Source: Cohnella sp. OV330
Lineage (GTDB): Bacteria; Bacillota; Bacilli; Paenibacillales; Paenibacillaceae
Direction of reading: 5' to 3'
Length of the DNA: 64,000 nt
Assembly (NCBI RefSeq): GCF_900112065.1
Contig: NZ_FOKE01000018.1
Span: 1 to 64,000 of the forward strand
The translations under genes and the position numbers were made by a program. Shown here in pieces: positions 47,845-56,685 of the stretch. The stretch's first letter is position 1. Each line of letters opens with the position of its first letter. Below the pieces are notes generated by a model. It saw only the letters and a list, made by a program, of their open reading frames with translations. It did no database searches and was not told the DNA's origin.

Positions 47845-48540
47845 TTAGAGACGGTACGCCGAAACGTTCAGACGCGCGCCTGGGCCCATCGTCGAGGAGA
47901 TCGAGATGTTCTTCAGGTATACGCCTTTCGCAGCGGATGGCTTGGCGCGGTTCAGCGCGTCGACCAGGGCCTTCAGGTTGTCGGCGAGCTTCGCCGAATC
48001 GAAGGATACCTTGCCGATCGGAGCGTGAATCTGACCTGCCTTGTCCAGACGGTACTCGATCTTACCGGCCTTGATCTCTTGGACGGCTTTGGTCACGTCG
48101 TTCGTAACCGTGCCGGCCTTCGGGTTAGGCATGAGGCCCTTACCGCCGAGGATACGGCCGAGCTTGCCGACTTCGCTCATCATATCCGGCGTCGCTACGC
48201 AGACGTCGAATTCGAACCAGCCCTGCTGGATCTTGTTGATGAGGTCCGTGTCGCCGACATAGTCAGCGCCAGCGGCTTCGGCTTCTTTGAGCTTGTCGCC
48301 CTTGGCGAATACAAGCACGCGCTGGGTCTTGCCCGTGCCGTGAGGCAGGACGACGACGCCGCGTACGCTCTGGTCTTGCTTTCTCGGATCGACGCCGAGA
48401 CGGACGGCTACTTCGACGGACTCGTCGAACTTAGCCTTGGCCGCTTGCTTCACAAGCTCGATCGCTTCGGCAGCTTCATAAGTTGCGTCGCGGTCGATCA
48501 GCTTAGCGGCTTCTTGGTACTTCTTGCCGTGCTTAGCCAT
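47845..48540 (-). CDS. rplA: 50S ribosomal protein L1
   Basis: 231 residues, standard. L1 stalk protein that moves E-site tRNA; often represses its own m[23 protein letters not shown] and [13 protein letters not shown] are typical. GGAGG before the ATG. Cotranscribed with rplK. Confidence 0.98.
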   Translation of the reverse strand: MAKHGKKYQEAAKLIDRDATYEAAEAIELVKQAAKAKFDESVEVAVRLGVDPRKQDQSVRGVVVLPHGTGKTQRVLVFAKGDKLKEAEAAGADYVGDTDLINKIQQGWFEFDVCVATPDMMSEVGKLGRILGGKGLMPNPKAGTVTNDVTKAVQEIKAGKIEYRLDKAGQIHAPIGKVSFDSAKLADNLKALVDALNRAKPSAAKGVYLKNISISSTMGPGARLNVSAYRL

Positions 48541-48648
48541 GTAATTCTCCTCCTTGTGTGGTAGTAACGGAAGTCTCCTCCCACTTCGCCCTTCGTCCCA
48601 AGGACGGTCCGAAGCGCGATCGCGATCCCTATATCAGGTCCGCTGTAA

Positions 48649-49074
48649 TTAGTCTTCGATGACGACGCCCATGCTGCGCGCCGTACCTTCGACCATACGC
48701 ATAGCCGCTTCGACGGAAGCCGCGTTGAGATCCTGCATCTTCTGCTCGGCGATCTCGCGAACCTTCGCGCGCTTAACGGTAGCGACCTTCTTCTTGTTCG
48801 GCTCGCCGGATCCCTTCGGGATGCCAGCAGCGACGCGAAGCAATACTGCCGCAGGCGGCGTCTTCGTCTCGAACGTGAAGGAACGGTCTTCGAATACGGT
48901 GATGACGACCGGAATGATCAGGCCGGCTTGGTCAGCCGTACGCGCGTTGAATTCCTTACAGAAGGCCATGATATTAACGCCTGCTTGACCCAGTGCGGGA
49001 CCGATAGGCGGCGCAGGGTTAGCCTTGCCGGCCGGCACCTGCAGCTTGACCATTTTAATGACCTTTTTTGCCAT
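48649..49074 (-). CDS. rplK: 50S ribosomal protein L11
   Basis: 141 residues, with the Pro-rich [20 protein letters not shown] loop and the RNA-binding C-terminal domain. Base of the GTPase-associated centre and needed for RelA activation. GGAGGTG before the ATG. A TATAAT on the minus strand at 49188-49183 may give it its own promoter. Confidence 0.98.
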   Translation of the reverse strand: MAKKVIKMVKLQVPAGKANPAPPIGPALGQAGVNIMAFCKEFNARTADQAGLIIPVVITVFEDRSFTFETKTPPAAVLLRVAAGIPKGSGEPNKKKVATVKRAKVREIAEQKMQDLNAASVEAAMRMVEGTARSMGVVIED

Positions 49075-49183
49075 GTTTGTTGCACCTCCAGCTCAAAATG
49101 CGGTATAACGGGATGCTTGGTCCCTCCCGCTCAAATCCAGAAACCTGCGAGCGGCGGCGCGAACGCCCCCATTCGCCAGACTA

Positions 49184-49717
49184 TTATATCTTCTCCACCT
49201 GAGTGTAATCCAGCTCAAGCGGGGTTTCTCTGCCGAACATGTTGACGTGCACCTTCAGCTTGCTCTTGTCGTGAAGGATCTCTTCGACCGACCCGACGAA
49301 GTTCGCGAAGGGGCCGACCTTGACGCGGACATTCTCCTTCAATTCGAAGTCGATGACCGGCTTCGGTTCCTCCATGCCCATGTGTTTCAGAATCTGATCC
49401 ACTTCTTCGGGCAGCAGGGCCGTAGGCTTCGATCCCGATCCGGTCGATCCGACAAACCCGGTGACGCCGGGCGTATTGCGGACCACGTACCAGGAATCGT
49501 CCGTCTGAACCATCTCGACGAGGACGTAGCCCGGATACACCTTGCGCATCACGGTCTTTTTCTTGCCGTCCTTGTTGACGAGTTCTTCCTCCATGGGCAC
49601 GAGCACGCGAAAAATCTTGTCCTGCATGCCCATCGATTCCACGCGCTTCTCCAGGTTCGTCTTAACCTTGTTCTCGTAACCGGAGTACGTGTGTACTACA
49701 TACCATCTTTTTTCCAT
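49184..49717 (-). CDS. nusG: Transcription termination/antitermination factor NusG
   Basis: 177 residues, the B. subtilis length. N-terminal NGN domain (KRWYVVHTYSGYENKV) binds RNA polymerase; the C-terminal KOW domain (ENVRVKVGPFANFVGSVEEI) binds S10. AGGTGG eight bases before ATG 49717 sets the start; the frame opens four codons earlier. 26 bp after secE. Confidence 0.97.
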   Translation of the reverse strand: MEKRWYVVHTYSGYENKVKTNLEKRVESMGMQDKIFRVLVPMEEELVNKDGKKKTVMRKVYPGYVLVEMVQTDDSWYVVRNTPGVTGFVGSTGSGSKPTALLPEEVDQILKHMGMEEPKPVIDFELKENVRVKVGPFANFVGSVEEILHDKSKLKVHVNMFGRETPLELDYTQVEKI

Positions 49718-49743
49718 CGGAAAAGCCACCTTTGGGTTCCGCG

Positions 49744-49953
49744 TTAAATGACGAGGTCGATCAAGCGCGAAATGATGACGTCCAGCACCCAGAAGTAAAT
49801 AGTTACGATCACGACTGTCACGATCACGACGAGCGTGTAGCTGATCAACTCTTTACGTTTGGGCCAGCGGACCTTCTTCAGTTCACTCCAACTATCGGCA
49901 AAGAACGAAGTAAAGGACCCAAAGCTCTGTTTCATTTTGGCCAGGAAAGTCAC
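49744..49953 (-). CDS. secE: Preprotein translocase subunit SecE
   Basis: 69 residues, one membrane segment (about 39-60) after the conserved amphipathic ELKKVRWPKRKELI. GTG start nine bases after AGGAGG. Binds SecY, encoded in the spc cluster. Confidence 0.96.
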   Translation of the reverse strand: MTFLAKMKQSFGSFTSFFADSWSELKKVRWPKRKELISYTLVVIVTVVIVTIYFWVLDVIISRLIDLVI

Positions 49954-49973
49954 GTCCCAAAACCTCCTAGAGC

Positions 49974-50123
49974 TTAGCGCGTTTCGCGATGAGCCGTGTG
50001 CTCATTGCAGAACTTGCAGAACTTCTTCAGTTCGATGCGATCGGAGTGCGTGCGCTTGTTCTTGGTCGTCGCATAATTCCGCTGCTTGCAGTTCGTGCAA
50101 GCGAGAGTGATGATTACCCGCAT
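49974..50123 (-). CDS. rpmG: 50S ribosomal protein L33 (zinc form)
   Basis: 49 residues, starting [20 protein letters not shown], with CTNC and CKFC pairs that bind zinc. Read directly from the sequence; ATG with GGAGGTG upstream and TAA stop. First gene of rpmG-secE-nusG. Confidence 0.96.
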   Translation of the reverse strand: MRVIITLACTNCKQRNYATTKNKRTHSDRIELKKFCKFCNEHTAHRETR

Positions 50124-50181
50124 CTGTTCCACCTCCCGGGCTGTGCCAGATCACAAAAAAAAAGACATTGAATCCGGGTTA

Positions 50182-50223
50182 ATACGCCTAAGCCGTTACG
50201 TACGACAACGACACCTGGCGTAT
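50182..50223 (-). promoter_or_regulatory. Hairpin in the leader of rpmG-secE-nusG
   Basis: ATACGCC/GGCGTAT closing stem (50182-50188 with 50217-50223) with an inner GTCGTT/AACGGC stem. A run of nine A on the plus strand (50155-50163) gives a U run in the leader some 20 bases downstream, not adjacent to the stem. Possible attenuator, weak. Confidence 0.3.
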
Positions 50224-50274
50224 CACACCATATTCAGGGCTGCGCATAAAACTCCACCTTAAGGTTACTAAAGT

Positions 50275-50303
50275 AATTTATCATAGCCCATAGGCAATGT
50301 CAA
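50275..50303 (-). promoter_or_regulatory. Promoter of rpmG-secE-nusG
   Basis: Minus strand TTGACA (50303-50298), 17 bp, TAAATT (50280-50275). Near consensus. The rest of the gap 50304-50431 shows nothing recognisable. Confidence 0.78.
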
Positions 50304-50431
50304 CGAGAAAGCTTGACAATCGTGTACGGGCGCCAGGCTCGGGACGTTATTAAGACTCTGCGGCCACAGAGCTCTCTACTATTCTAGCCAAGCGTGTACG
50401 TCCTCTAAACCCGGCGTGCGCATCGACCGTA

Positions 50432-50465
50432 AAAACGAAAAAAGCAGCCTGCCCTCCGGCGCTGC
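50432..50465 (-). terminator. Terminator of sigH
   Basis: Stem GCAGC/GCTGC (50443-50447 with 50460-50464) with inner GCC/GGC, followed on the minus strand by TTTTTTCGTTTTT. Confidence 0.75.
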
Positions 50466-50505
50466 CTCTGTACGCTCCTATATGTAGCTGACGGCTTCGG
50501 TCAAT

Positions 50506-51156
50506 CTACAGACCGATATCTCTGACCTCCAGGTATCGCTCCAGCTTGCGCTTCACGCGCTGAAGCGCATTGTCGATGGACTTGACGTGGCGGTCGAGAT
50601 CGACGGCGATCTCCTGGTAGGAGCGCCCGTCCAAATAGAGCATCAGTACCTTGCGCTCCAGATCGCTCAGAATCTCGGACATCTTGTCCTCGAGACCGTA
50701 GAACTCCTCCTGGTTGATGATCATCTCCTCGGGATCGCAGACGCGCGAGCCGCAGATGACGTCCAGCAGCGTACGGTCGGAGTCCTCGTCGTAGATCGGC
50801 TTGTCCAGGGATACGTAGGAGTTGAGCGGGATATGCTTCTGCCGGGTCGCGGTCTTGATCGCGGTGATGATCTGGCGCGTGATGCACAGCTCCGCGAACG
50901 CCTTGAAGGAGGCCAGCTTGTCCCCCTTGAAGTCGCGGATCGACTTGTAAAGGCCGATCATGCCCTCTTGCACGATGTCCTCGCGCTCCGCGCCGATCAA
51001 AAAATAAGAACGGGCCTTCGCCCGGACGAAATTGCGATACTTATTGATCAGATACTCCAGTGCATCGGAATCGCCCGCGCGTACCGACTCTACGATATCC
51101 TCGTCGGTCTTGAAGTCGTAATCATATGTTGCAAGCTCGTTCACGTCGACGCTCAC
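50506..51156 (-). CDS. sigH: RNA polymerase sigma factor SigH (sporulation, sigma-30)
   Basis: 216 residues. Region 2 includes FVRAKARSYFLIGAEREDIV and EGMIGLYKSIRDFKGDK; region 4 includes LDGRSYQEIAVDLDRHVKSI. It drives early sporulation and transition-state genes. Standard position upstream of rpmG. GGGATGAAC region lies before the ATG. It has its own promoter. Confidence 0.97.
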   Translation of the reverse strand: MSVDVNELATYDYDFKTDEDIVESVRAGDSDALEYLINKYRNFVRAKARSYFLIGAEREDIVQEGMIGLYKSIRDFKGDKLASFKAFAELCITRQIITAIKTATRQKHIPLNSYVSLDKPIYDEDSDRTLLDVICGSRVCDPEEMIINQEEFYGLEDKMSEILSDLERKVLMLYLDGRSYQEIAVDLDRHVKSIDNALQRVKRKLERYLEVRDIGL

Positions 51157-51222
51157 GGGTTCATCCCTCCGGCTTCAAGACATTCCAGGATACGCACTGG
51201 ATCTACCTACCAAACTATTACC

Positions 51223-51251
51223 AATATACTTGATGTACCCCATAGCGTCAA
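51223..51251 (-). promoter_or_regulatory. Promoter of sigH
   Basis: Minus strand TTGACG (51251-51246), 17 bp, TATATT (51228-51223), about 65 bp before sigH. Confidence 0.7.
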
Positions 51252-51389
51252 TGAAGAAAACCCTTATAATTCAAGGCTTCCGGGGAATGCGGACATTTGT
51301 TTGCCTTTTGGCGAACGGACTTGCAGCCTATATCGGGCGCAACGATCGCCCGGGCGGCGGCGGGAGACTGGTCCCGCTTGACTCCCGGC

Positions 51390-51941
51390 CTAGGACTTGC
51401 CGCCCGAATCGTCGGACGCACGCTCGCCCCGGCGCCACTGCTCCAAGACCCGCGCCACGTCGTCGCTCAGCACCCCACCCAGCGGATTGCGCTTGGGCGG
51501 CGGCGCCTTGCGGATCGTCTTGCCGATCTCGCGCCGGCTCTCTTCCACCGCGAGCAGCAGCTCGCGCGCGGACAGCCGCAGCGCGCCGCGCCCGAACGCC
51601 ACGTGCTGCTCGGTCTGGTCGGAAGTGGCGACGTAGACGTCCCTCCGCACCGACGTCACCTCGCCGACGAGCCGCTCGATGCATTCGTCGGCCGTTTCTT
51701 TCTCTCGGGTGTACACGACGCCGAGCCGATGCTGCTTGAGCTTCGCGCCGGCGCCGGGCACGCGGAACGCGTCGAATACGACGACGACCTTCAGTCCCAG
51801 ATAACCCTGGTAATCCGCCAGCATGTCGAGCAGCCTGTCCCGCGCGTCCTCGAGCCGGGTCGCCTTCAAGCGGTCCAACTCGGGCCACGCGCCGATCATG
51901 TTATAGCCGTCGACGATGAGGACGTCCTCACGGCGAAGCAT
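51390..51941 (-). CDS. rae1: NYN/PIN-like ribosome-associated endoribonuclease (Rae1/YacP)
   Basis: 183 residues of the YacP NYN family: LIVDGYNMIGAWPEL with the first catalytic Asp, VVVVFDAFRVPGAG, and the YVATSDQTEQH with further acidic residues. B. subtilis Rae1 cuts mRNA in the ribosomal A site. Its start lies within the last codons of rlmB (14-base overlap), so the two are likely coupled. The C-terminal 20 residues are charged and variable. Confidence 0.92.
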   Translation of the reverse strand: MLRREDVLIVDGYNMIGAWPELDRLKATRLEDARDRLLDMLADYQGYLGLKVVVVFDAFRVPGAGAKLKQHRLGVVYTREKETADECIERLVGEVTSVRRDVYVATSDQTEQHVAFGRGALRLSARELLLAVEESRREIGKTIRKAPPPKRNPLGGVLSDDVARVLEQWRRGERASDDSGGKS

Positions 51942-53091
51942 GGCCGCCCTTGCCCGGACCGCCGCCGCGCTTCGCGAGCCGCTGACGCACGGCTTCGTAG
52001 AGGATGATGCCCGCGGCGACCGAAGCGTTGAGCGAGTTAAGCTTGCCGAACATCGGCAGGGAGATCAGAAAATCGCATTTCTCGCGGATCAGGCGGGACA
52101 AGCCCTTGCCCTCGCTGCCGATGACGATCGCGATCGGTCCGGTCAGGTCCGTCGCGTAGACGTCGGCCTTCGCCTCGCCCGCCGCGCCGGCGATCCAGAC
52201 GCCGGCTTCCTTCAGCCGGTCGATCGTCTGCGCCAGGTTGGACACCCGCGCGACGGGCACGTACTCGACCGCGCCTGCGCTCGTCTTGGCGACGACGGCC
52301 GTAAGGCTCGCGCTGCGACGCTTAGGCACGATGACGCCATGGGCGCCCGTGCAGTCGACCGACCGCAGGATAGAGCCGAGATTGTGCGGATCTTCGACCT
52401 CGTCGAGCAGCACGATGAGCGGCGCCTCGCCGCGCTCGGCCGCCCGGGCGAGCAGCTCTTCCGGCTCGGCGTACGATACCGCCGCCGCCTGCGCCACCAC
52501 CCCCTGGTGCTGAATGCCGGGCGCCAGGCTGTCCAGCTTGCGCTTGTCGGCATACTGCACGACGACGCCGCGGCCCTTGGCTTCCTCCAGAATCGGCTGA
52601 ACGAGATTTTTCTGCGCCTGGTTCGAGAGCCAGATCTTGTTCAGCGCGCGGCCCGCCTTAAGCGCCTCGAGCACCGGATGCTTGCCGGCCAGGTACTGCT
52701 CGCCTTCGTCGTCCGCCTCGTCCGCAGACAAGGCATCGGCCGCTTCGTCCTCAAATGCCGAGACGCGCGCACGCGTCTCGCGCTCGGCTGCATCGGCTTC
52801 ATGCCGGCGGGCTTGCACCGGCTGTCCGGCTCCGCCCCTGCGGTCCGCCGCGAAGCCGGGCTTGTAGCCGCCTCCGGCGGGCTTGCGCCCGCCCCCCGCA
52901 GACGGCCTGTCCGCTGCGCGCCGATCGGCCGGCCGCCCTTCGTCCCGCCCGATCGAGCGGCCTTCCGCCTGTCGGCGTCCGTCCCGTCCCACTGCGCCCG
53001 TCCCGCCGTAAGCGGTCGGCCCGCCGGCGCCCCGCCCCGGACGTTCCGCTTTCCCCGGTCCTCCCGGGCGATTGCCGCGATTGCTGCTCAT
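51928..53091 (-). CDS. rlmB: 23S rRNA (guanosine-2'-O-)-methyltransferase RlmB with long N-terminal tail
   Basis: 387 residues; the common length is about 245. Residues 1-130 are a Gly/Arg/Ala/Asp-rich disordered tail (for example RNGN and GGxRK repeats). From 135 the SpoU/TrmH fold begins (QYLAGKHPVLEALKAGR), with the knot motifs LDEVEDPHNLGSILRS, IVIGSEGKGLSRLI and SLNASVAAGIILYE. Methylates G2251 of 23S rRNA. Start by AAGGA nine bases before ATG 53091. Confidence 0.95.
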   Translation of the reverse strand: MSSNRGNRPGGPGKAERPGRGAGGPTAYGGTGAVGRDGRRQAEGRSIGRDEGRPADRRAADRPSAGGGRKPAGGGYKPGFAADRRGGAGQPVQARRHEADAAERETRARVSAFEDEAADALSADEADDEGEQYLAGKHPVLEALKAGRALNKIWLSNQAQKNLVQPILEEAKGRGVVVQYADKRKLDSLAPGIQHQGVVAQAAAVSYAEPEELLARAAERGEAPLIVLLDEVEDPHNLGSILRSVDCTGAHGVIVPKRRSASLTAVVAKTSAGAVEYVPVARVSNLAQTIDRLKEAGVWIAGAAGEAKADVYATDLTGPIAIVIGSEGKGLSRLIREKCDFLISLPMFGKLNSLNASVAAGIILYEAVRQRLAKRGGGPGKGGHASP

Positions 53092-53114
53092 GTCGTCTCT
53101 TCCTTTCGCCCGGG

Positions 53115-53573
53115 TCAAGCCGACCCCTCCGGCTTCGTTTCTTCAGGTTCGAAGGCCAGCCCGATTAACTTCTCGAGCCGTTCCCGCTCCCCTCGGTAAT
53201 ACAAATAGCCGACCAGCGACTCCAAACCGGTCGCGTGGCGGTAATCGCCCGGATCCGCATTGCGCGGAGGCGATCCCGACTTCGCGTTGCGGCCGCGCCT
53301 CGCGATGTCGGCCTCTTCCTCCGTCAGCAGCGGCGCCCAGCGAGCCAGCAGCCGCGCCTGCGCGGCGGCAGACACGTACCGGGTAGCGGCCTTATGCAGC
53401 TCGTGCGGCTTGCGCGACGCGGAAGCGATCAGCCGCTGGCGGATATACACCTCGAACACCGCGTCGCCGACGTAAGCGAGCACGATCGGATTAAGCAGGT
53501 TGACCGGCTGGTCCGGCGGCAGCTCCGGCGCGATGACCGGAGGCGGCGGCACGTTCGTGCGAAGCTCCGTCAT
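53115..53573 (-). CDS. mrnC: Mini-ribonuclease III
   Basis: 152 residues; an RNase III catalytic domain with no double-strand-binding domain (LNPIVLAYVGDAVFEVYIRQ with the key Asp/Glu). Trims 23S rRNA precursors in B. subtilis. The N-terminal 25 residues are Pro-rich. The ATG overlaps the cysS stop (ATGA), so it is translationally coupled. The same frame is open further upstream inside cysS, which is a shadow. Confidence 0.94.
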   Translation of the reverse strand: MTELRTNVPPPPVIAPELPPDQPVNLLNPIVLAYVGDAVFEVYIRQRLIASASRKPHELHKAATRYVSAAAQARLLARWAPLLTEEEADIARRGRNAKSGSPPRNADPGDYRHATGLESLVGYLYYRGERERLEKLIGLAFEPEETKPEGSA

Positions 53574-54973
53574 TTCCGGCGCCACCGCATCCCTTGGGCC
53601 GTATCCTCGAGGACGATCCCCTTGTCCGCCAACAGGTCGCGAATCTCGTCCGCCCTCGCGAAGTCGCGACGCTTGCGCGCGTCGGCGCGCTCGGCGATCA
53701 GGCTGTCGATCTCCCCGTCCAGCAGCTCCGCGCCCGCCTCCGGCGGCAGCAGTCCGAGTACCCGGTCGAACTCCGCGATGAGTTCCAAATACGCGTGAAT
53801 GTCCGCCGCGCAGGCCGCGTCGCGCTTCAGGTAAGTATTGGCGTCGGACACCGTCTGGAACCACACCGTGATCGCGTCGGCCGTATTGAAGTCGTCGTCC
53901 ATCTTGGCGTCGAACGACGCCCGGAACTGCGCGAGCCGCGGCGCCACCGAAGGATCGGCCGGCACGAGCTCGGAGACGGAGGACAGGCGATGCTTCAGGT
54001 TGTCCCGAGCGTTGGCGAGGCGCTGCACGCTGTTTTCGCCTTGGGCGACCGATTCCTCGCTGAAATTGATCGGGCTCCGGTAGTGGCCGGTCAGCATGAT
54101 ATAACGGATCGCCTGGGCGCTCGTCTTCTGCAGCAGCTCGCGCGGGTTGACCACGTTGCCGATGGATTTTGACATCTTTTCGTTGTCGATGTTGACGAAG
54201 CCGTTGTGCATCCAATAGCGCGCCAGCGGCTTGCCCGTCAGCGCCTCCGACTGCGCGATCTCGCACTCGTGGTGCGGGAACTGCAGATCGTTGCCGCCGC
54301 CGTGGATGTCGAGCGTCTCGCCCGCGTACTTGAGCACCATCGCCGAGCACTCGATGTGCCAGCCCGGACGTCCTTCGCCCCACGGGCTGCTCCAGCTGAT
54401 CTCGCCGGGCTTGGCCGCCTTCCAGAGGACGAAGTCCTGCGGCGCTTCCTTGCGCTCGTCGACCTCGATCCGGATGCCGTACTGCAGATCCGCGAGGTTT
54501 TTGTGCGACAGCTTGCCGTAGTCGGGGAATCGCGCGGTCCGGTAATAGACGTCTCCGCCGCTCTCGTAGGCGTAGCCTTTTTCCTCAAGCGTCCGGATAA
54601 AAGAAATAATCTCCGGAATCGTGTCCGTCACCCGCGGATTCTGCGTGGCCGGAACGACGCCAAGGGCGGTCGTATCCTCGATGAACGCCTGAATAAAGCG
54701 CTCGCCGAGCTCGGGTACCGTGATGCCCATCTCATCGGCGCGCCGGATCATTTTGTCGTCGACGTCGGTGAAGTTGGTCAGGTAATTGACCTTGTAGCCG
54801 ATATGCTCCATGTAGCGGCGCACGACGTCGAAGAAGATGACGGGGCGCGCGTTCCCGATATGAATATACCCGTATACGGTCGGTCCGCATACGTACATCG
54901 TGACTTGGCCGGGCTGCTGGGGCACGAATTCTTCGGCCTCGCGGGTCAGCGTATTGTAAATGCGAAGGGTCAT
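53570..54973 (-). CDS. cysS: Cysteinyl-tRNA synthetase
   Basis: 467 residues, class I. HIGH-type motif [15 protein letters not shown] as EKMSKSIGN, and zinc ligands around CGPTVYGY, the CSAMV Cys and HECE. Charges tRNA-Cys. Seven bases after cysE, both under the T-box at 55.9-56.2 kb. Confidence 0.97.
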   Translation of the reverse strand: MTLRIYNTLTREAEEFVPQQPGQVTMYVCGPTVYGYIHIGNARPVIFFDVVRRYMEHIGYKVNYLTNFTDVDDKMIRRADEMGITVPELGERFIQAFIEDTTALGVVPATQNPRVTDTIPEIISFIRTLEEKGYAYESGGDVYYRTARFPDYGKLSHKNLADLQYGIRIEVDERKEAPQDFVLWKAAKPGEISWSSPWGEGRPGWHIECSAMVLKYAGETLDIHGGGNDLQFPHHECEIAQSEALTGKPLARYWMHNGFVNIDNEKMSKSIGNVVNPRELLQKTSAQAIRYIMLTGHYRSPINFSEESVAQGENSVQRLANARDNLKHRLSSVSELVPADPSVAPRLAQFRASFDAKMDDDFNTADAITVWFQTVSDANTYLKRDAACAADIHAYLELIAEFDRVLGLLPPEAGAELLDGEIDSLIAERADARKRRDFARADEIRDLLADKGIVLEDTAQGMRWRRK

Positions 54974-54979
54974 GGTCGA

Positions 54980-55795
54980 TTATGGCTCCTTTGAGGTTCT
55001 TGAACGGGCGGAAGAATAAACGGGTTCTGCTTGGCGCTCGCGGTCTTCCCCCGGGGCGGCATCGCCTTCGGGCGGCTCGCCGTCGCCGCTGTCGGCGGAC
55101 GAGTCGCATTTGGCTTTGAGCTCGAGCGGCGGCGGATCGAAGTAACCGCTGCGTTCCCGCTTCAGGTGCTCCAGCTCGCCTTTGAGATCGTCGATCTCCT
55201 TTTGCATGAAGCGGAACGTCTCGATGACCGGGTCCGGCAGGTTCGTATGGTCGAGGCGATCGCCGATCCGCTGGCCGCCCCGCTTCACGACGCGTCCCGG
55301 AATGCCGACGACCGTGCTGTCCGGCGGCACCTCGCGGAGCACGACCGAGTTCGCGCCTATATTGGAATTGTCGCCCACTTTGAACGAACCCAATACTTTG
55401 GCGCCCGAAGCGATGACGACGCGGTTGCCGATCGTCGGGTGGCGCTTGCCTTTTTCCTTGCCGGTCCCGCCGAGCGTCACGCCTTGGTAGATGACGACCT
55501 CGTCCCCGATCTCGCAGGTCTCCCCGATGACGACGCCCATCCCGTGGTCGATGAACAGCTTGCGGCCGATCTTCGCGCCGGGGTGGATCTCGATGCCGGT
55601 CATGAACCGGCTCACTTGCGAGATGACGCGCGCCGCGGTGAACCATCTTCTCTTGAAAAAGCCGTGCGCGATTTTGTGCGCCCAGATGGCGTGCAGCCCC
55701 GAATACGTGAAGATGACCTCGAACCGGCTCCGGGCCGCCGGATCGTTTTCGAACACCGCTTCTACGTCGGAACGCACCGTCTCCCAGAAGCCCAT
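54980..55795 (-). CDS. cysE: Serine O-acetyltransferase
   Basis: 271 residues. Left-handed beta-helix hexapeptide repeats with the catalytic HPGAKIG and DHGMGVVIGETCEIG. Makes O-acetylserine for cysteine synthesis. After about residue 185, the C-terminal 85 residues are charged and low in complexity (ending near ARSRTSKEP), longer than usual (about 217 in B. subtilis). GGGGGG six bases before ATG 55795. Under the cysteine T-box. Confidence 0.95.
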   Translation of the reverse strand: MGFWETVRSDVEAVFENDPAARSRFEVIFTYSGLHAIWAHKIAHGFFKRRWFTAARVISQVSRFMTGIEIHPGAKIGRKLFIDHGMGVVIGETCEIGDEVVIYQGVTLGGTGKEKGKRHPTIGNRVVIASGAKVLGSFKVGDNSNIGANSVVLREVPPDSTVVGIPGRVVKRGGQRIGDRLDHTNLPDPVIETFRFMQKEIDDLKGELEHLKRERSGYFDPPPLELKAKCDSSADSGDGEPPEGDAAPGEDRERQAEPVYSSARSRTSKEP

Positions 55796-55879
55796 GTTCT
55801 TCCCCCCTTGAAGTGTGCTGCCATAATTACAGAAGGATGCGAATCGTTCGCGGGAGCTGCGCGGCGACATGCCTTACGC

Positions 55880-56211
55880 AAAAAAGACGCCTCGGCAGCT
55901 CTCGCTGCAGAGGCGTCTTCGGACGCGGTCCCACTCTGCTTGGGCGACCGGCGCTCTTGCTCTTCCAGCAAGGCGCGGCGAATCGCCCGTCTCATTCGGC
56001 CGTTAACGGGGCCCCCCGGCAACGCCTAACGCAAGCTAGCCAGCCGGCCGATTCGACGGGATCGAATCGGCGACGTCCGGCGCTTCGCTCGGCGCTGCGG
56101 CTCCCAGGCGCATTTCCCCCACGTCGGATACGAGACTGCTCTCACCCTAGACAGTCCTCTCTGGCCGATCCTTGTCGTGGCGTACTCTCCTGTTCGTCGC
56201 TATTACAGCAA
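55880..56211 (-). ncRNA. Cysteine T-box riboswitch
   Basis: Minus strand AGTGGGACCGCG (55935-55924) is the T-box sequence. It is followed by a terminator GACGCCTC/GAGGCGTC with an inner GCAGC/GCTGC and a T run (55918-55880). The distal part of stem I shows AGAGAGG and GGGTGAGAGC. A TGC lies at 56112-56110 after GAAA, in the specifier position, fitting cysteine and the genes cysE-cysS. Uncharged tRNA-Cys should prevent termination. Confidence 0.9.
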
Positions 56212-56239
56212 GTATAGTGCAACGTCCGGCAGGTGGCAA
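56211..56239 (-). promoter_or_regulatory. Promoter of the T-box cysE-cysS operon
   Basis: Minus strand TTGCCA (56239-56234), 17 bp, TATACT (56216-56211). Confidence 0.7.
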
Positions 56240-56318
56240 GGGGCTCGGGCGGGCTAAGGCGGAAGGTTTGTCTGTCGGGCGAGAAGACGGCAAAAAACGG
56301 CCGATGTCTAATTGGGGA

Positions 56319-56624
56319 ACAGAATGGCGGTGAAGGCCTCTATTCCTCCAGCGCGCGCTTTCCCAGCACAAATAACGGCGCAGATGACCTTTATTCCTCC
56401 AGCATGCGCTCTCCCGAGATAAATAACGGCGGTGAAGACCGCTGTTCCTCCAGCGAGCGCTCTTCCAGCACAAATAACGGCGCAAATGACCGTTATTCCT
56501 CCAGCATGCGCTCTTCCACCACAAATAACGGCAGTGGCGACCGTTATCCCCCGCCGCCGCACGCTCCCAAACCAAATAGCGGCCCGTCGGGCCGCTATTG
56601 TTTGTCACGCTATTTCACCATAAT
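56319..56624. repeat. Six-unit 51-bp hairpin tandem repeat
   Basis: Units start at 56319, 56370, 56421, 56472, 56523 and 56574 (the last is partial and diverged). Most begin AAATAACGGC and carry a nearby CCGTTATT-like arm, forming a hairpin inside each unit; unit 4 pairs AATAACGG with CCGTTATT and unit 6 AATAGCGGCCC with GGGCCGCTATT. The rest of each unit reads CCTCCAGC-N-GCGCTC-like. Frames on both strands are open through the array because 51 is divisible by three; I do not take them as genes. Confidence 0.85.
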
Positions 56625-56685
56625 CGCGCCTTCTATCTGCACGCAGAACTCTCTTCCCCGCGCCCCACCTGCCCCGTTCCAGGGC

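Noticed and set aside
53574-54383. Upstream extension of the mrnC frame inside cysS
   Set aside because: The cysS frame is certain and the ATGA overlap gives mrnC a natural start; the extension is low-complexity Arg/Gly translation.
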